A stretch of 64,000 nt of DNA from Gymnopus androsaceus JB14 (Eukaryota; Basidiomycota; Agaricomycetes; Agaricales; Omphalotaceae), in the NCBI GenBank assembly GCA_009733575.1, contig ML769390.1, positions 619,850-683,849 of the forward strand, given 5' to 3'. A program made the translations under genes and the position numbers. Positions 24,301 through 34,910 of the stretch are shown here, piece after piece; the stretch's first letter is position 1; each line of letters starts with the position of its first letter. The notes under the pieces are model-generated. The model was not told where the DNA came from and searched no databases. It worked only from the letters and a program-made list of their open reading frames with translations.

Positions 24301-25613
24301 ACCCGTCAAAGCGCTCATTACACATCCTACCTGCACCACAAAGAACATATTTGCCAGCATCTCCATTACTACTACACTGATGAGCTCTTCCGTAGATTGG
24401 CCATTTCCGATTCCGGTTAACACGACTTTCGCACATATCCTCAGCCCTTCGACTAGTAGAGCCGCGACTTGGGCGATGAGAAGGAAGCGACCATATTCTG
24501 TGGGTCGTTGACGTCAAATCACCCTCTGAACTCTTCGATACAAAGTTCCTGAGACAGGATTTGTTCAATCTTCGGAACCTGACGCTGCTCGCGATTGGAA
24601 GCCACAGTCTGCGAAGAAGCATCGGCTCTTGACACTAGCACGCGTCGAGATCCAGTTCCTGCACTACGCAACTGTAGAGACAGATCCAGAGGAGCAGGCC
24701 TAGGCCTAATCTTCTTCTCTTTGGAACAAATCGGAGCTGTAGCAGGTCGAGCAGCAGGATTTCTTCGCGCCAAACTCTGTGTTCGTTCCATGTTTCAGCT
24801 GAATCGAATGAGGGTGTGTCGACGGCAAGTCCAAAGAGGTGCATTTCTTTGTCTTGGTGGACCGCGACTCGGGATACACGGAGCTTGAAAATGTGCGATT
24901 AGAGCACGGAGAAGGAGGAGGCGAAGAGAAGGAAAGAAATGAAGGTGAAAGTGGCAGAGTGAGATGAGATTGGAATTTCCTTGGTGTATTTGGAGTTGCT
25001 GGAGCGACATCTTCTGCATAACTGAGAATATCATTATCGTTTGGGTTTGAATCTGGGACGGTGGCTAGGAACGTGTAGACGAGTAGCGGGAGCGCCGCCG
25101 TCGCGAATAAGAGATGAAATAATGGACCTAGAAGCGATGAAGGTTTTTGAAGAAGTGAAAGAACAGTTCCTAGGAACGATATCGTGAAAACCTGGTCGTG
25201 GACAATGCTGATGTGCGTACCACATATAACGAGGAGACTCATTAGAACTGCATATACTGCTAAATTAACGTTTGGGACGATTGACCTCTCGCGATTTTGG
25301 TTGCTTTTGTAGATGCTACCAGCTAGGAGCGCGTTGGTCGTTAAACCACCTTGAAAATATTCAGTATTGGTCGGGATAAATCGATAAAATACTACTTACA
25401 AAACCCATTCAAAATGGCCCTCAGTCCACTAGCCCTAGCCATGGCCAGGATCCCAAGTACGCCGAGTACTGCCCCAAGCAGCCCGAATATCATGAGCCCA
25501 ATCACGCTTGCGAGATCTCGACGCGTCAATTTGCATTGCGAAAATCCCAAGAGGCTAAATACTGGTAGAAGGAAAAAAAGCGCAGATGAGAACACGGAAA
25601 GAACGGAAGCCAT
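21391..25613 (-). CDS. Large multi-pass membrane protein with Ser/Pro-rich tail
   Basis: The start at 25,613 gives a hydrophobic segment (SALFFLLPVFSLLGF), then IGLMIFGLLGAVLGVLGIL, and after an intron (about 25,350-25,396) further hydrophobic segments (LAVYAVLMSLLVIC; VFTISFLGTVLSLL; HLLFATAALPLLVYTFL). About five membrane spans lie in the first 150 residues. The rest is long, low-complexity and rich in Ser, Pro, Thr and Arg, with many SPTP/SPxP motifs of the kind phosphorylated by proline-directed kinases. Several introns are needed. An in-frame TAG at 22,939-22,941 can be avoided by an intron of about 115 nt (gtagtc...agcag). I do not recognise a named family. A piece of exon 1 is repeated at 57,468-57,541. 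Confidence 0.7.
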
Positions 25614-25815
25614 TCGTTCAAAAATCTCAGAAAGAAAAGTTGGGAACGATAAATATGAGGATTAAAGAGGAAATAGACGGCAAATACATAAAATCGGATA
25701 CCGAAGAAATGACCGAAGAAGTGAACAGGAACAAGCGCGCTAAGCGCCGTGGCGTCAAAGTTATCGGCCGACGCAGACAGGTCTTCATTAAGAATCTATG
25801 TATCCCGTTAAAATC

Positions 25816-26086
25816 CAGCCTCCTTCCCAGGCATTGGGACTCGCGTAAGCTGCGGAAAGCTTATTCGAATTGGATCGAATTTGCTCGTCCCAACGCCTGG
25901 CACATTTCGGAGCGTGTCATGTTTGGTTCCCTGCCAAAAGTTGGTGGCAGTGTCAAACTTTGAGTGCGATTCGGCGTTTCCGGCGACGAAATGTGCCAGG
26001 CGTTGGGACGAGCAAATCGACTCGTTTTCGATTAAGCTTTCTTATGAAAGCAATGACGCGAGTCCCAATGCCTGGGAAGGAGGCTG
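25816..26086. mobile_element. MITE with long terminal inverted repeats and 9-bp target duplication
   Basis: The two halves of this 271-bp element are inverted copies. The ends read cagcctccttcccaggcatt and its complement. Inside, about 50 bp including tttgctcgtcccaacgcctg is again inverted. The element is flanked on both sides by gttaaaatc (25,807-25,815 and 26,087-26,095). Long inverted repeats with a 9-bp duplication are typical of non-autonomous Mutator-like elements. It has no coding capacity. It sits between the membrane-protein gene and the small reading frame at 26,114. Confidence 0.82.
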
Positions 26087-26113
26087 GTTAAAATCCAGCT
26101 TCTTCTTCGATAT

Positions 26114-26400
26114 TTAACTGGCTCCATTCAACCACTGTCCCGTCGGACATACGAACTTCAACGTTCGATACTCCATTCGAAATACTTCATCACCGAGATT
26201 TCGGGCGATACGCACAACGTTAAGCTTCAAGATATTGCTGCATAATCGATCCCAATGTTCGTTAATATAGTATATACCGTTACCCAAAGCCCCCAAGCCG
26301 CGGTCCCCATCCGCGAACAGTCCCAATGAAGGGCCTCCTACAGCTCCTTTTGTCTTAGTCAAGCTTGCGTCAAGCTGTTCAACGACACGCTTTTCGAAGT
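26114..26400 (-). CDS. Possible hypothetical protein, C-terminal exon
   Basis: An open minus-strand frame ends at 26,114 with plausible coding composition (KGAVGGPSLGLFADGDRG; VVRIARNLGDEVFRMEYRTL). It extends upstream through VVEQLDASLTKT to about 26,400, where an acceptor-like site follows a short exon reading FDEADHG. I cannot find a convincing start or a known domain. The stop codon lies just beyond the right-hand target duplication of the MITE. Confidence 0.35.
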
Positions 26401-26847
26401 AGGAAATAGATTACCATGATCTGCCTCATCGAATATTCTCGAACAAGTACACAAGTGTTAGCTATCGTGGACCGGCAGGAGAGTTCGCTCAGGCAGTGTC
26501 CAGGTCGAGACTCACGATTAAGACTTTCGTAGTAAGTTCATCTATCTAATCTCCCTTGTCACTGTCTCCCCGAAGGTTGAACGACAACGACGACTGTCTG
26601 TCTGTCTGTCAGTTCAGTGTGTGTTTCATGGCCAACATCGAATCAAAGCTGGACTTCGCCAGATCGAAGAGAAGATCTAAATAAGTATACAACTTGAATC
26701 AATTAATCTTTAATCTGAACCAGATTACATAGATCTACAATTGTCCGAGGAATAGTAACGTACTTGCAAGGGTATAGGGCAGGGTATATGCTATGTATGT
26801 ATAACGATAGGAAATATGTGGTAGATTGTCTGTCTTAGGCGGAGAAT

Positions 26848-28099
26848 TTACACGAGAACCTGCGCGACGTTGGTAGCAAAGAAGACTGCCATGAACCCAA
26901 GCACAAGTGAAAGTAGCGACCACTCGAGCATATACGATCCACTGGTCCCTCCAGGTGCATACGGACCATCAGCATTTCCAGAGCCGCTGTTCTGCGGAGC
27001 TTCCTCTCCGATGTACTGCTTACCTAGCGCAGTTATTTGTCCGCTAGTGCTCATTAATGCATTGTCCTGTGTGGTATAATTATTTCCTGGATGGATGATA
27101 CGGGATTCGAGCTTACCTCGTTAACTCCCTGGAGATTCTCCATAGCTCCGAAATAGCTATACCGCTCCACAAAATCACTCGAATCCATGTAAGACTGGGT
27201 CGCATTCAAAAACAAATTCACATCTTCTTGTGAGCATTGCGATCCACCATTATAATTTTGACACTGGGATTGAAAAAGGGTTCATAAGCTTCACTGATAT
27301 TCAGTCGAAATGGAAGACAACCCACCGCCCATTCTGTGACCCAAATATTTCGTTGAAAAGTGTTATGGAAGTCCTCGAGATAGTCTATGAATGCAGTGGC
27401 ATTGATATCGTACCAATCTGCAAAAAAAAAAAGTGAGGAAGGGGGCAAAAGTCAAAGTAGCAGGAACTAACGTAGGGCAATGAAGTCCACCGTGCAGCTA
27501 TTGTTGCAAGCAGTCAGGAAATTCTGCAACCACGTTTTTCCCGCAGGCGCAGACGTTGGAGCCGGACTCCCCAATCGAATACCTTGGGATTTGAGCGGTT
27601 CCAAATGCTGTGTCCACAGCTCTGCGCCCTGTTGTGGCGTCAGGTTCGACTGCCCCACGTTGTCCGGTCTGGTGGACCGTTAAAATGATTGTTGACGGAG
27701 CTTGTAATCCACTCACTCGTTCATAGCAAGGACTGCCGTCACGTTCTTGGTGGATATCGTGTTGTTGATAGTGGAGGTAAAATCATTTGTAGATGCATTT
27801 CCCCATAGCATAGGAGCGAACTCGATGTTTGTAGAAGAAACAGCGTCCGGAGACCAAGTATAGTACCTTCTCGCACATGATTAATGTAAATGCAGGGTAT
27901 GGAGTAAATAAACTCACCATGAAACCTTACCCGTGGTGAGGTATTGAGATATATCGTTTGAATTTCCATTCGGCCAAGCCAAGCCTGCTTTGGAAGAGTT
28001 GGTTGTTCGCGGAGAAAGTGCCAGAGTGGCTACAGAAGTGACATGAAGAAGGAAAGAAATTAAGACAATTGAGAAGCTAGATTTCGTCGCGGAGTTCAT
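26848..28099 (-). CDS. Secreted GH128-type glycoside hydrolase (glucan endo-1,3-beta-glucosidase family)
   Basis: The family (Pfam 'glycosyl hydrolase catalytic core', CAZy GH128) cleaves beta-1,3-glucan of fungal walls. The start at 28,099 gives a signal peptide (SIVLISFLLHVTSVATL). The exons then read KAGLAWPNGN, WYYTW, the acid/base motif LAMNEPD, GKTWLQNFLTACN, ALHWYDINATAFIDYL (His supplied across an intron at about 27,420-27,471), and the nucleophile motif NIWVTEWACQNY. A Gly/Ser-rich tract and a hydrophobic tail (LLSLVLGFMAVFFATNVAQV) suggest a GPI anchor or a C-terminal membrane span. The protein is about 328 residues with six exons, and all joins are clean. It is immediately downstream of, and on the same strand as, the Zn2Cys6 gene. 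Confidence 0.9.
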
Positions 28100-28268
28100 T
28101 ATGGTCGTGAAAGTTATTCATGCTCTCGCGCTATGCACCTTTTAAACCGCGGAGCCTACGCTCCAAGGGTAACTTTTGGGAGCAATATGTTGTATGACGT
28201 CGGAATACACTTGCATCATGCAGCGTGTTCTGTCCCAATCAACAAGTTTGATGCGCCAACAACATGAT

Positions 28269-31200
28269 CTAATAGCAGTATTTACAAGCTTGAAGTAAGA
28301 AATCGCCTCCATGTCTTGTATTTGAAAGATACATCTTACAGTTAAACAATCGACTACAACTGCGTCTGAGGATTCGTTACGGTCAATACCTTGCAAGTTC
28401 GACAGATAAGTTTTCCAATCATCCGCCCTGAAAAGAATGGTGTTTACGGTGCCTGCAACCAACAACATGACGACAGGAGTAAATTACTCACTCATATCCA
28501 GTAGGAGCTGCTGTCCAAAGCGACATCGTCGTGTCATCCATGCTAGACAACGAGGCCAAGAATGAATCAAAATCGAAATCGGGCTGGGATGTTGAAAGCG
28601 ATGCATCAGCGAAGAGAGATGAATCATGAGCGGGGAAGGCGCCCAATGTGCTGAAATCCGGAATGGGGGTTAGAGGGTCTAGCGAGTTCGAAGGAGGTGT
28701 ATCTAGGTTTGGTTCCTCGGGTGATTCCTCAGACGAGGGGTCTGAATACGACGTGCCAGTGAAATCAAAATGAGTGGCCTCGCTCCCGAATTCTGATCCT
28801 AGGTCAATGTTGTGCGGTCCATTTAAAGGAGTGTGTGCAGCAGCGGAAAACACTCGGCCAGAGCCTGCTATAAGTCTCTGTTGTTCACTATTTGCATCTG
28901 CATCAGAGGACCTTTGCATTTGGTCACGCAAATCATCTGAAGATCTTGGTCTCTTGTTATTAGACGTAGGAATCATGTCGCCAACTCTGGCCATATCAGA
29001 TATCATATCCCTTGGTAGCGCCATTAGTACATATCGGGAGGAGAAGTGCTGTCATCTCACCAAAGTCTACCTGATGCCGGCCATCTGGGGAAGATATATC
29101 AGAGTTCGAGGTGGAGGTGCACATATATCTGCTGACCTTTCTTCACACATTTTGAAAGTTTGAAGACAAGCATCCACTCCTAACATTGCATCAGTATTTG
29201 CTGAAGCCAACCCAGAGCGTCTTCCTGTCCATGTACTGAGCAGAAGTATGATGGACGCTGCAAAAAAGCACATCTGATAGGGCAATTAACAAACGATCAA
29301 TGAGAATAAAACACAAAACATACCGAAGCTTGAGGAAAAGGTAGCAAAACATTTTGCTGCACCATCGCCCTCGCAACATGGGAGCACGCTCGAGCTGCCG
29401 TCGCACACATGGTTAGGGATGGGAAGGACACTGATGAAGGGTTTGAGGGCTCAGGGATGAAAGGTCTATTTTTCCATAAGGTCAGAATACGGAAGGGAAA
29501 TGAGTACAAATGTGATATATACCTATGGATGAATATCTAAGTGAAGGGAGAATGAGATTCAGGGGAAAGATCAGTACACACGGGAAAGAGCTCACCTGCA
29601 TGTGGTAGTAATTACTATACAGTATAGCAGATTGCTGGAAAAAAGGCCCTGTGCGATTCGGATCCCATTTCACTGCAAATGTGTCAGGACAAATCCACAA
29701 AGGTCCTGCATGAAAACACACAATGTTCTGGCACTGCGTCTAACCACTGGTTGAGAAAAGAATCCAACTGTGCAATTAGCTGCTGCATTGACTGTATTCT
29801 GGGACGAGTAAACAGCAGTCCACGTTGACGTATCGGATACTGAGCGTCATTCAGAATGCAATTTGAGCCATCAACCAAAACATGGCTTACAATGGCACGC
29901 ATGGCATAGGCCAATATGTCCATGAGTTTCAAGAAATGTACAAAAAACGACATCTTGGATGGTGTGTCAGCCGGTTGTTTGAAGTTTATACTGGGGTCAG
30001 GATGGTCCCAGTACTCATCATCACAGTCAACTGGAAATTCCACGTCGTATCTAAGGTAAGATTAGCAACAGAGCGGAGGCTGGATGTATAAGTTTTACTC
30101 TTCCTCGTGGATTGTCGCAGGCCGACCAGCAAATGAGCCGATAGCTCTCTCGTGAGTCAGAAGAACAAAGAAGGCGCGTTTCCACAACTCATCCATTACA
30201 GTTGGATGAGGAAGATTTCGCGTACGGTGAGCGCCTACATCCTTTTAATACTGTTAGCTGACAATGTATGTTAAATTGACCGTTTTCTCACCTGTGCTAA
30301 GCGTAAACCGAAACCGATCTGAGTCCAGGTGCTTTGTGAGACTGTCGTGGCTTGATATAAGCTACTGCCAGCTAAAGAAATTTCTTAGAAGGAATACATC
30401 GGAACAGCTGCAAAAAAACTTACCGCGTAGCATTGAATCTCGTGAAGAGTAGGTTTCGCCGATAACTGCAGGTTGGTCCGTACAATTGGTACCTGAACGT
30501 ACCAATGCCAACCAGCGCTGGAAGGAACAGAAGGTCCTTCGGAAAACACTCTTGGATCATCACAATAACGAGCACCAATCGCGCAGACAAGTAACACAGT
30601 GCCGCCAAAGAATGGATCGCGTTGGTGAAAGCCTTCAGCTATTCCATTTTCAAAACTAGGACGGTGGAGCAAGGGAAGTATCAAGTTCCTATATAAAGTA
30701 GTTAGCATCAACCAAAAGCACCATCGACCATTCGTACACATTTTCAAAATATAAATCCACGCAGGCCGCCATTAAATCTTCGGGAGGGAAGTTATACTGC
30801 GGTTGCGGATATTGTAGATATCGCATTTGCCACTGAGACGGATGTTAGCGTGATTTATAAGAAGCAAAGGTTGCGAGGACCCACATCCTCCGGGTCCCAA
30901 AGACCCTCACGCTTCACAGTCGGGGGATTAAAAGACTCGCCCACAAATTGCTGTTTGTGATGTAACGCTGTTTCGACGAGATATAAGCCACTGGAACGTC
31001 CAAAAAAGCGTTTGCGGCTAGGATCCAATCTTAGGTTTTCCAGATGCAGGGACAAGGAATGATCGTTACGCGGCAGCTCCGCTTCAGGCAAAGGGCAGTC
31101 AAAATCATTGTCTAGTTCCTCGGCAATATCTACGCCAGGTAACATCTAACATATTGGAATTAGTTTAAGAATTATATCCTAGTAAGAGCGTACTTTTTGT

Positions 31201-31718
31201 AAAAGCATCTGCATCTTCTCCAGGCGTTGTTCCAAGCCCTCTACATATCTGCATTCATGGGGCATTAATACATTTCTCGGAACCGTGATGAACCATTCGT
31301 ACCCTTTCGCGGATCCGAGGTTCTAGTGAGTACGATATTAGCTATCGGACTCGTGAAACTAGTTCAACCTGTTACACACCTTGGTAAGTTCGACATGGGT
31401 GCAGTCAGCGCCTGCATTGACGCAGTTCGAACATCGTTGCCCTACCATTCCCCCGCTATCGCCTGCATCGTAAGGTGTTAAAGATTGTGACTTGAAGGGA
31501 ACTTTGTTCTCACATCGAACTGCAGGAAGATACACAATGTTAACGAATCATTCATGAGAGAAGCGCTTGGGACTTGCTTTTCTTTTTCTTGCATAGATCA
31601 CAAGCTAGCTTAGAAAAGGGAAATCAGTTCTTTCCCAGGTTTATTGTAACACAAACTGACCTCCTGGAAGACGGCGCTTCTTTGAAGAAGCGTTTTCAGA
31701 GGTACCAGAGCCAGGCAT
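28269..31718 (-). CDS. Zn2Cys6 fungal transcription factor, copy 1
   Basis: This is a nuclear DNA-binding regulator of the fungal Zn2Cys6 type with a fungal_trans middle region. The start at 31,718 reads MPGSGTSENASSKKRRLPGA. Spliced as described for the microexon entry, the cluster is CDLCKKKKIRC-DSGGMVGQR-CSNCVNAGADC, exactly C-x2-C-x6-C-x9-C-x2-C-x6-C. A short coiled-coil linker (YVEGLEQRLEKMQMLLQK) follows. The middle region includes LILPLLHRPSFENGI and DPFFGGTVLLVCAIGARYCD, later HDRTNGSFAGRPATIHEEE-like sequence, and DVEFPVDCDDEYWDHPDP. The C-terminal acidic Ser/Asp-rich part (residues DSFLASLSSMDDTTMSLW) looks like an activation domain. The last intron leads to a short end, ACKYCY. Many introns are needed and all joins I tested are open. 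Its target genes are unknown. Confidence 0.88.
31514..31519 (-). other. Predicted 6-nt microexon in the zinc cluster (copy 1)
   Basis: Only by including the six bases ttcgat as an exon do the flanking exons give the canonical KKKKIRCDS cluster. The upstream intron (31,520-31,577) is GC-AG (gcaagt...ctgcag) and the downstream intron (31,463-31,513) is GT-AG (gtgaga...atgcag). The same arrangement is present in copy 2 at 57,941-57,946. Reading straight through instead inserts about 17 residues between Cys 3 and Cys 4. Confidence 0.7.
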
Positions 31719-32246
31719 AGTGGAGAGTTGAGTTCAAGGAGCTAATTCTAATAAGCGCCCAAAAATTAGCCGCCATTTACCGAATAGTCACTACTCAACT
31801 AAGTTACTCATATTTATCCACCCCGCAGCGGGGACTGTTTTACCTACCGACTCTTACGGATGGAGGATGGACGGACTTCGAGGTTCCGGACATTCACTGT
31901 ATGCATATTTTCAGGCATTGATTTCAATGCTCTTGGATCCATGTAGTATACAGTACTATATGTACCATTATGATCCAGCTCGATTCAGAATAGCGATATG
32001 GAGAAAGAGATTGGCGATCACCAATCACGAAATAAAGCGAAATAATCTTCGAAGTTACTACTGTAATCAATAATCAAGCATCGATCAGTATCCTCTCACA
32101 AATTTGTTTTGTTGACAGTCGCAAATGGTACAATGGAATTGCACAATGATAATCAAAGGAGCCTATAATGAACACTACACAGCGCTCAAACATCTTGCAA
32201 TATTCCAATTAACAGTTCCTTCACAGTAACGCGATTCCGCTCTCGG

Positions 32247-34241
32247 TCAACTTTCCTTCCACGTTCCTCCTTTCTCGATAATAGCCGAAAACACCGCGCC
32301 AAATACTGCACTACCCAGAACCTCATCTTCTGGCGCATCCCGCACTCGTAATCGATGCGATAACACACGAGGAACGACCCTCGCAATATCCGCCTGTGTA
32401 ACGTCAAGGACAGGTGCATCTGAGCTCTCCTGGGCCTCGTCCCCGGTGGACAGACGCGTCTCAATATCAATCATAACATAAGCGCTTCCAACATCATTCA
32501 TGACTTTGGAAAGCCTCTCGTCACCTTCACGACTTGCATTACCGTCCGTCGTCGAGTAACCATCGCCGGTAGCGCGTAATATATCGACTAGTTCCATTCC
32601 GGTGGGATCTCCACCTAGAATTCGAGCTGCACGGGATAAATCCAAAGCGTCCTTTGTTGCGGCAATGGAAACAAGTCTTCCTTCTAGTTGATGATGATGC
32701 CGTGCAGCAGAAAAAAGGTCGCTGGCGTATAAATTAAGAGTTGAAGGAATTTTAACCTTGGAATAAAGCTCCTTGAGCTGTATCATTGCTTCTGGGGTTA
32801 TAATTGAATGCGAGCCATTTGAAGGGGTCATAACCCCTGGAGATATATGCCGATGAGGTAAGGCATGGGTTAAGAAAGGAGGCGTAGAATTCGGAGGATA
32901 ATTTGCAGGTTGAGGTATGGGGGACAAAATCGGAGAGCCACGATGAGAAATCGGACGGAAGAAATTCTTGGCGAGTGAGTGGATGGTAGGATGCAGCGAC
33001 ACCGTAGCACTCATCGCAAATTTGTCCAACTATGTAAAGAAACTCATCAAGTATGTGCGAAAAACATTCCACAGTGGAATACTAACCAGAGGTTTATGAA
33101 TAGAGGGCCGTTCCCGCTCATCCAAAGGACAAACATATACAAGAATAAAATTGTTCGGTAATGGCCATACACCACTCAGGTCCGTATCCATTTCAAACGT
33201 AGATCTGGAATGGCGTTGACCTTTGCCCCGGATCTCAGTATCATTGGAATCAGCAGCCTCGTCCAGAACAACCCTTCCTTCCGATAGCACGTCTGTGAGA
33301 GCCCTCTGAGAAGCTAGACTGGCATTCTCGAGTCCTGAAACTACCAGTGCATCCGGAAGCTGTATCTGAGTAGGATGAACCGCGCGAAGCGGAGTTGGAT
33401 CAGAGTATGAATGCAAGAACGTAGGATGGGGTAAGGCAGAGAGCGATGAGTTTCGGGATGCAGAATTCAGTGGATTAGATGCTAAACCCATTGCATTCGG
33501 ACTGTGATAGTCTCCAAATGGATCTGATACAGAAAGCGATAGCGAAGGTGCAGTATGCAACGTTTTCGCCGACATTAAATCGTTGGGGTATGAGAGTGAC
33601 TTTGTGTATTGACTAGCCATACTCCGGACAGTAGCCGAACGAGATCTGGATCTGGAGCCAGGTCGTTTGCGGTATTTTCTGGTGCCATGACCAGTCAACG
33701 TCGATGTTTCATCCTGGTAAGATGCACCGATGGAGGAGCACCAGGGGATGGAACGAACAGAGACCGAAGGAAAGAAAAGACACCGGGTGCTGTGGACAAA
33801 TCATGTACCAAGTCTGTACGTCGATGGATTCGAAGTCTGTGTGTCAATATACCAAACACAGTGGCCAACGTCTGTGAATAAAGTAAGCCTCGGTGAATAA
33901 AAAGTTCAGCGCTCATTTCAACGCCACCATACATCGTGCAATGAAATACATGTGACAGGAGCTTTTGATAAATCGCTTGTTCCTCCAATTTGAACGAAAC
34001 GAACGAAAAAGTGACAGTACACAAGGCCTACCTTGACAGCCAATTTCACCACTAGGCCAACGTCATCCTCCGCTGTTCGAAGGATAAGATGCTTGTTTCC
34101 CGATATTAGACAAAGTAGTATGGACTGGAAGATAACCGGTTCAATTGGAAAACCAGACGAAGCATTACGAACATATGTTAAAAGCAAGGGAACGAAAGAA
34201 GGAGTCCCTATGTGAGCTATAGGAAAATCGGCATCCGACAT
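32247..34241 (-). CDS. Magnesium-chelatase/ChlI-like AAA-type protein
   Basis: Fungal genomes hold proteins related to the magnesium-chelatase ChlI AAA fold although they make no chlorophyll; their role is not established. The start at 34,241 (MSDADFPIAHIGTPSFVPLL) is followed by IFQSILLCLISGNKHLILRT, where a P-loop would be expected but no clear GxxGxGKT is seen. Later exons have DALVVSGLENASLASQRALT and, after a Ser-rich insert, LPNNFILVYVCPLDERERP, then LDKFAMSATV. The C-terminal lid contains KLPSTLNLY-like KIPSTLNLYASDLFSAARHH, DALDLSRAARILGG and VTQADIARVVPRVLSHRLRV. The gene has about four exons. Family assignment rests on the lid and the central motif; the missing Walker A makes ATP hydrolysis doubtful. 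Confidence 0.7.
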
Positions 34242-34910
34242 GCGATATGGGGAGAAGGGCTGTTCCAGCCCGCGACGCAGCCGGCTGGTTCGAGTCTAGG
34301 GAGAAGGAAAGGGACTCTGGATTTCCGCGCGCTCTGGTAATGTCGATGAGCACTTTCGAGCCGAGTCCGAACCTCGAGGCAAAGGTTACCACAAATGTGT
34401 GATGGTGGCTGTCAGGCAACGAATCGGTGAAATTGGCTAAATGGAGATTGGCAAACTGCTGCGCGCCGCGGCGAGGTCGGAGAGTTGAAGCAGCAGAATA
34501 ATCTAAGAAGAGGCTGCAAAAAAGGGCAATCCTAGCTTGTGAGCAGTGATCAGAGAAACAGCCAGAAGGAGGAAGAAAGAAAGCCGTTGAAGCGCTCAAT
34601 TACATGTAGATGGTCTGATGACTGCGATTAGATAACTAACGCGATGGGAATAATACTTACCGTATCCCACCATGATCCAAATAGAGCAAGGGCCGTCATT
34701 TATTGAATTTATTCGGGTCCTCCGTGGCATTGGGCTCGTGTGTCCCGCCTTGACTGGTGATTCTAACCTCCTCCCTTCGAAACTTCCATTCTCCTCTATT
34801 TTCTACGCTTTGCTCGCGTTAAACTCCCGAATTATACAGTAGTAGGCCGCATTAACCTCTAATTCGCTTCCTGGGACTCAGCAGCTTCTTCTCTCTCTGC
34901 TCATGATTTC

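Noticed and set aside
25881..26117. Plus-strand frames of 73-78 residues.
   Set aside because: They lie wholly inside the palindromic MITE and are by-products of its sequence.
31450..31590. Read-through of the sequence between zinc-cluster Cys 3 and Cys 4 as coding, giving a 26-residue loop.
   Set aside because: It would break the fixed spacing of the cluster, and copy 2 has a 1-nt length difference there that would destroy the frame; the intron model fits both copies.
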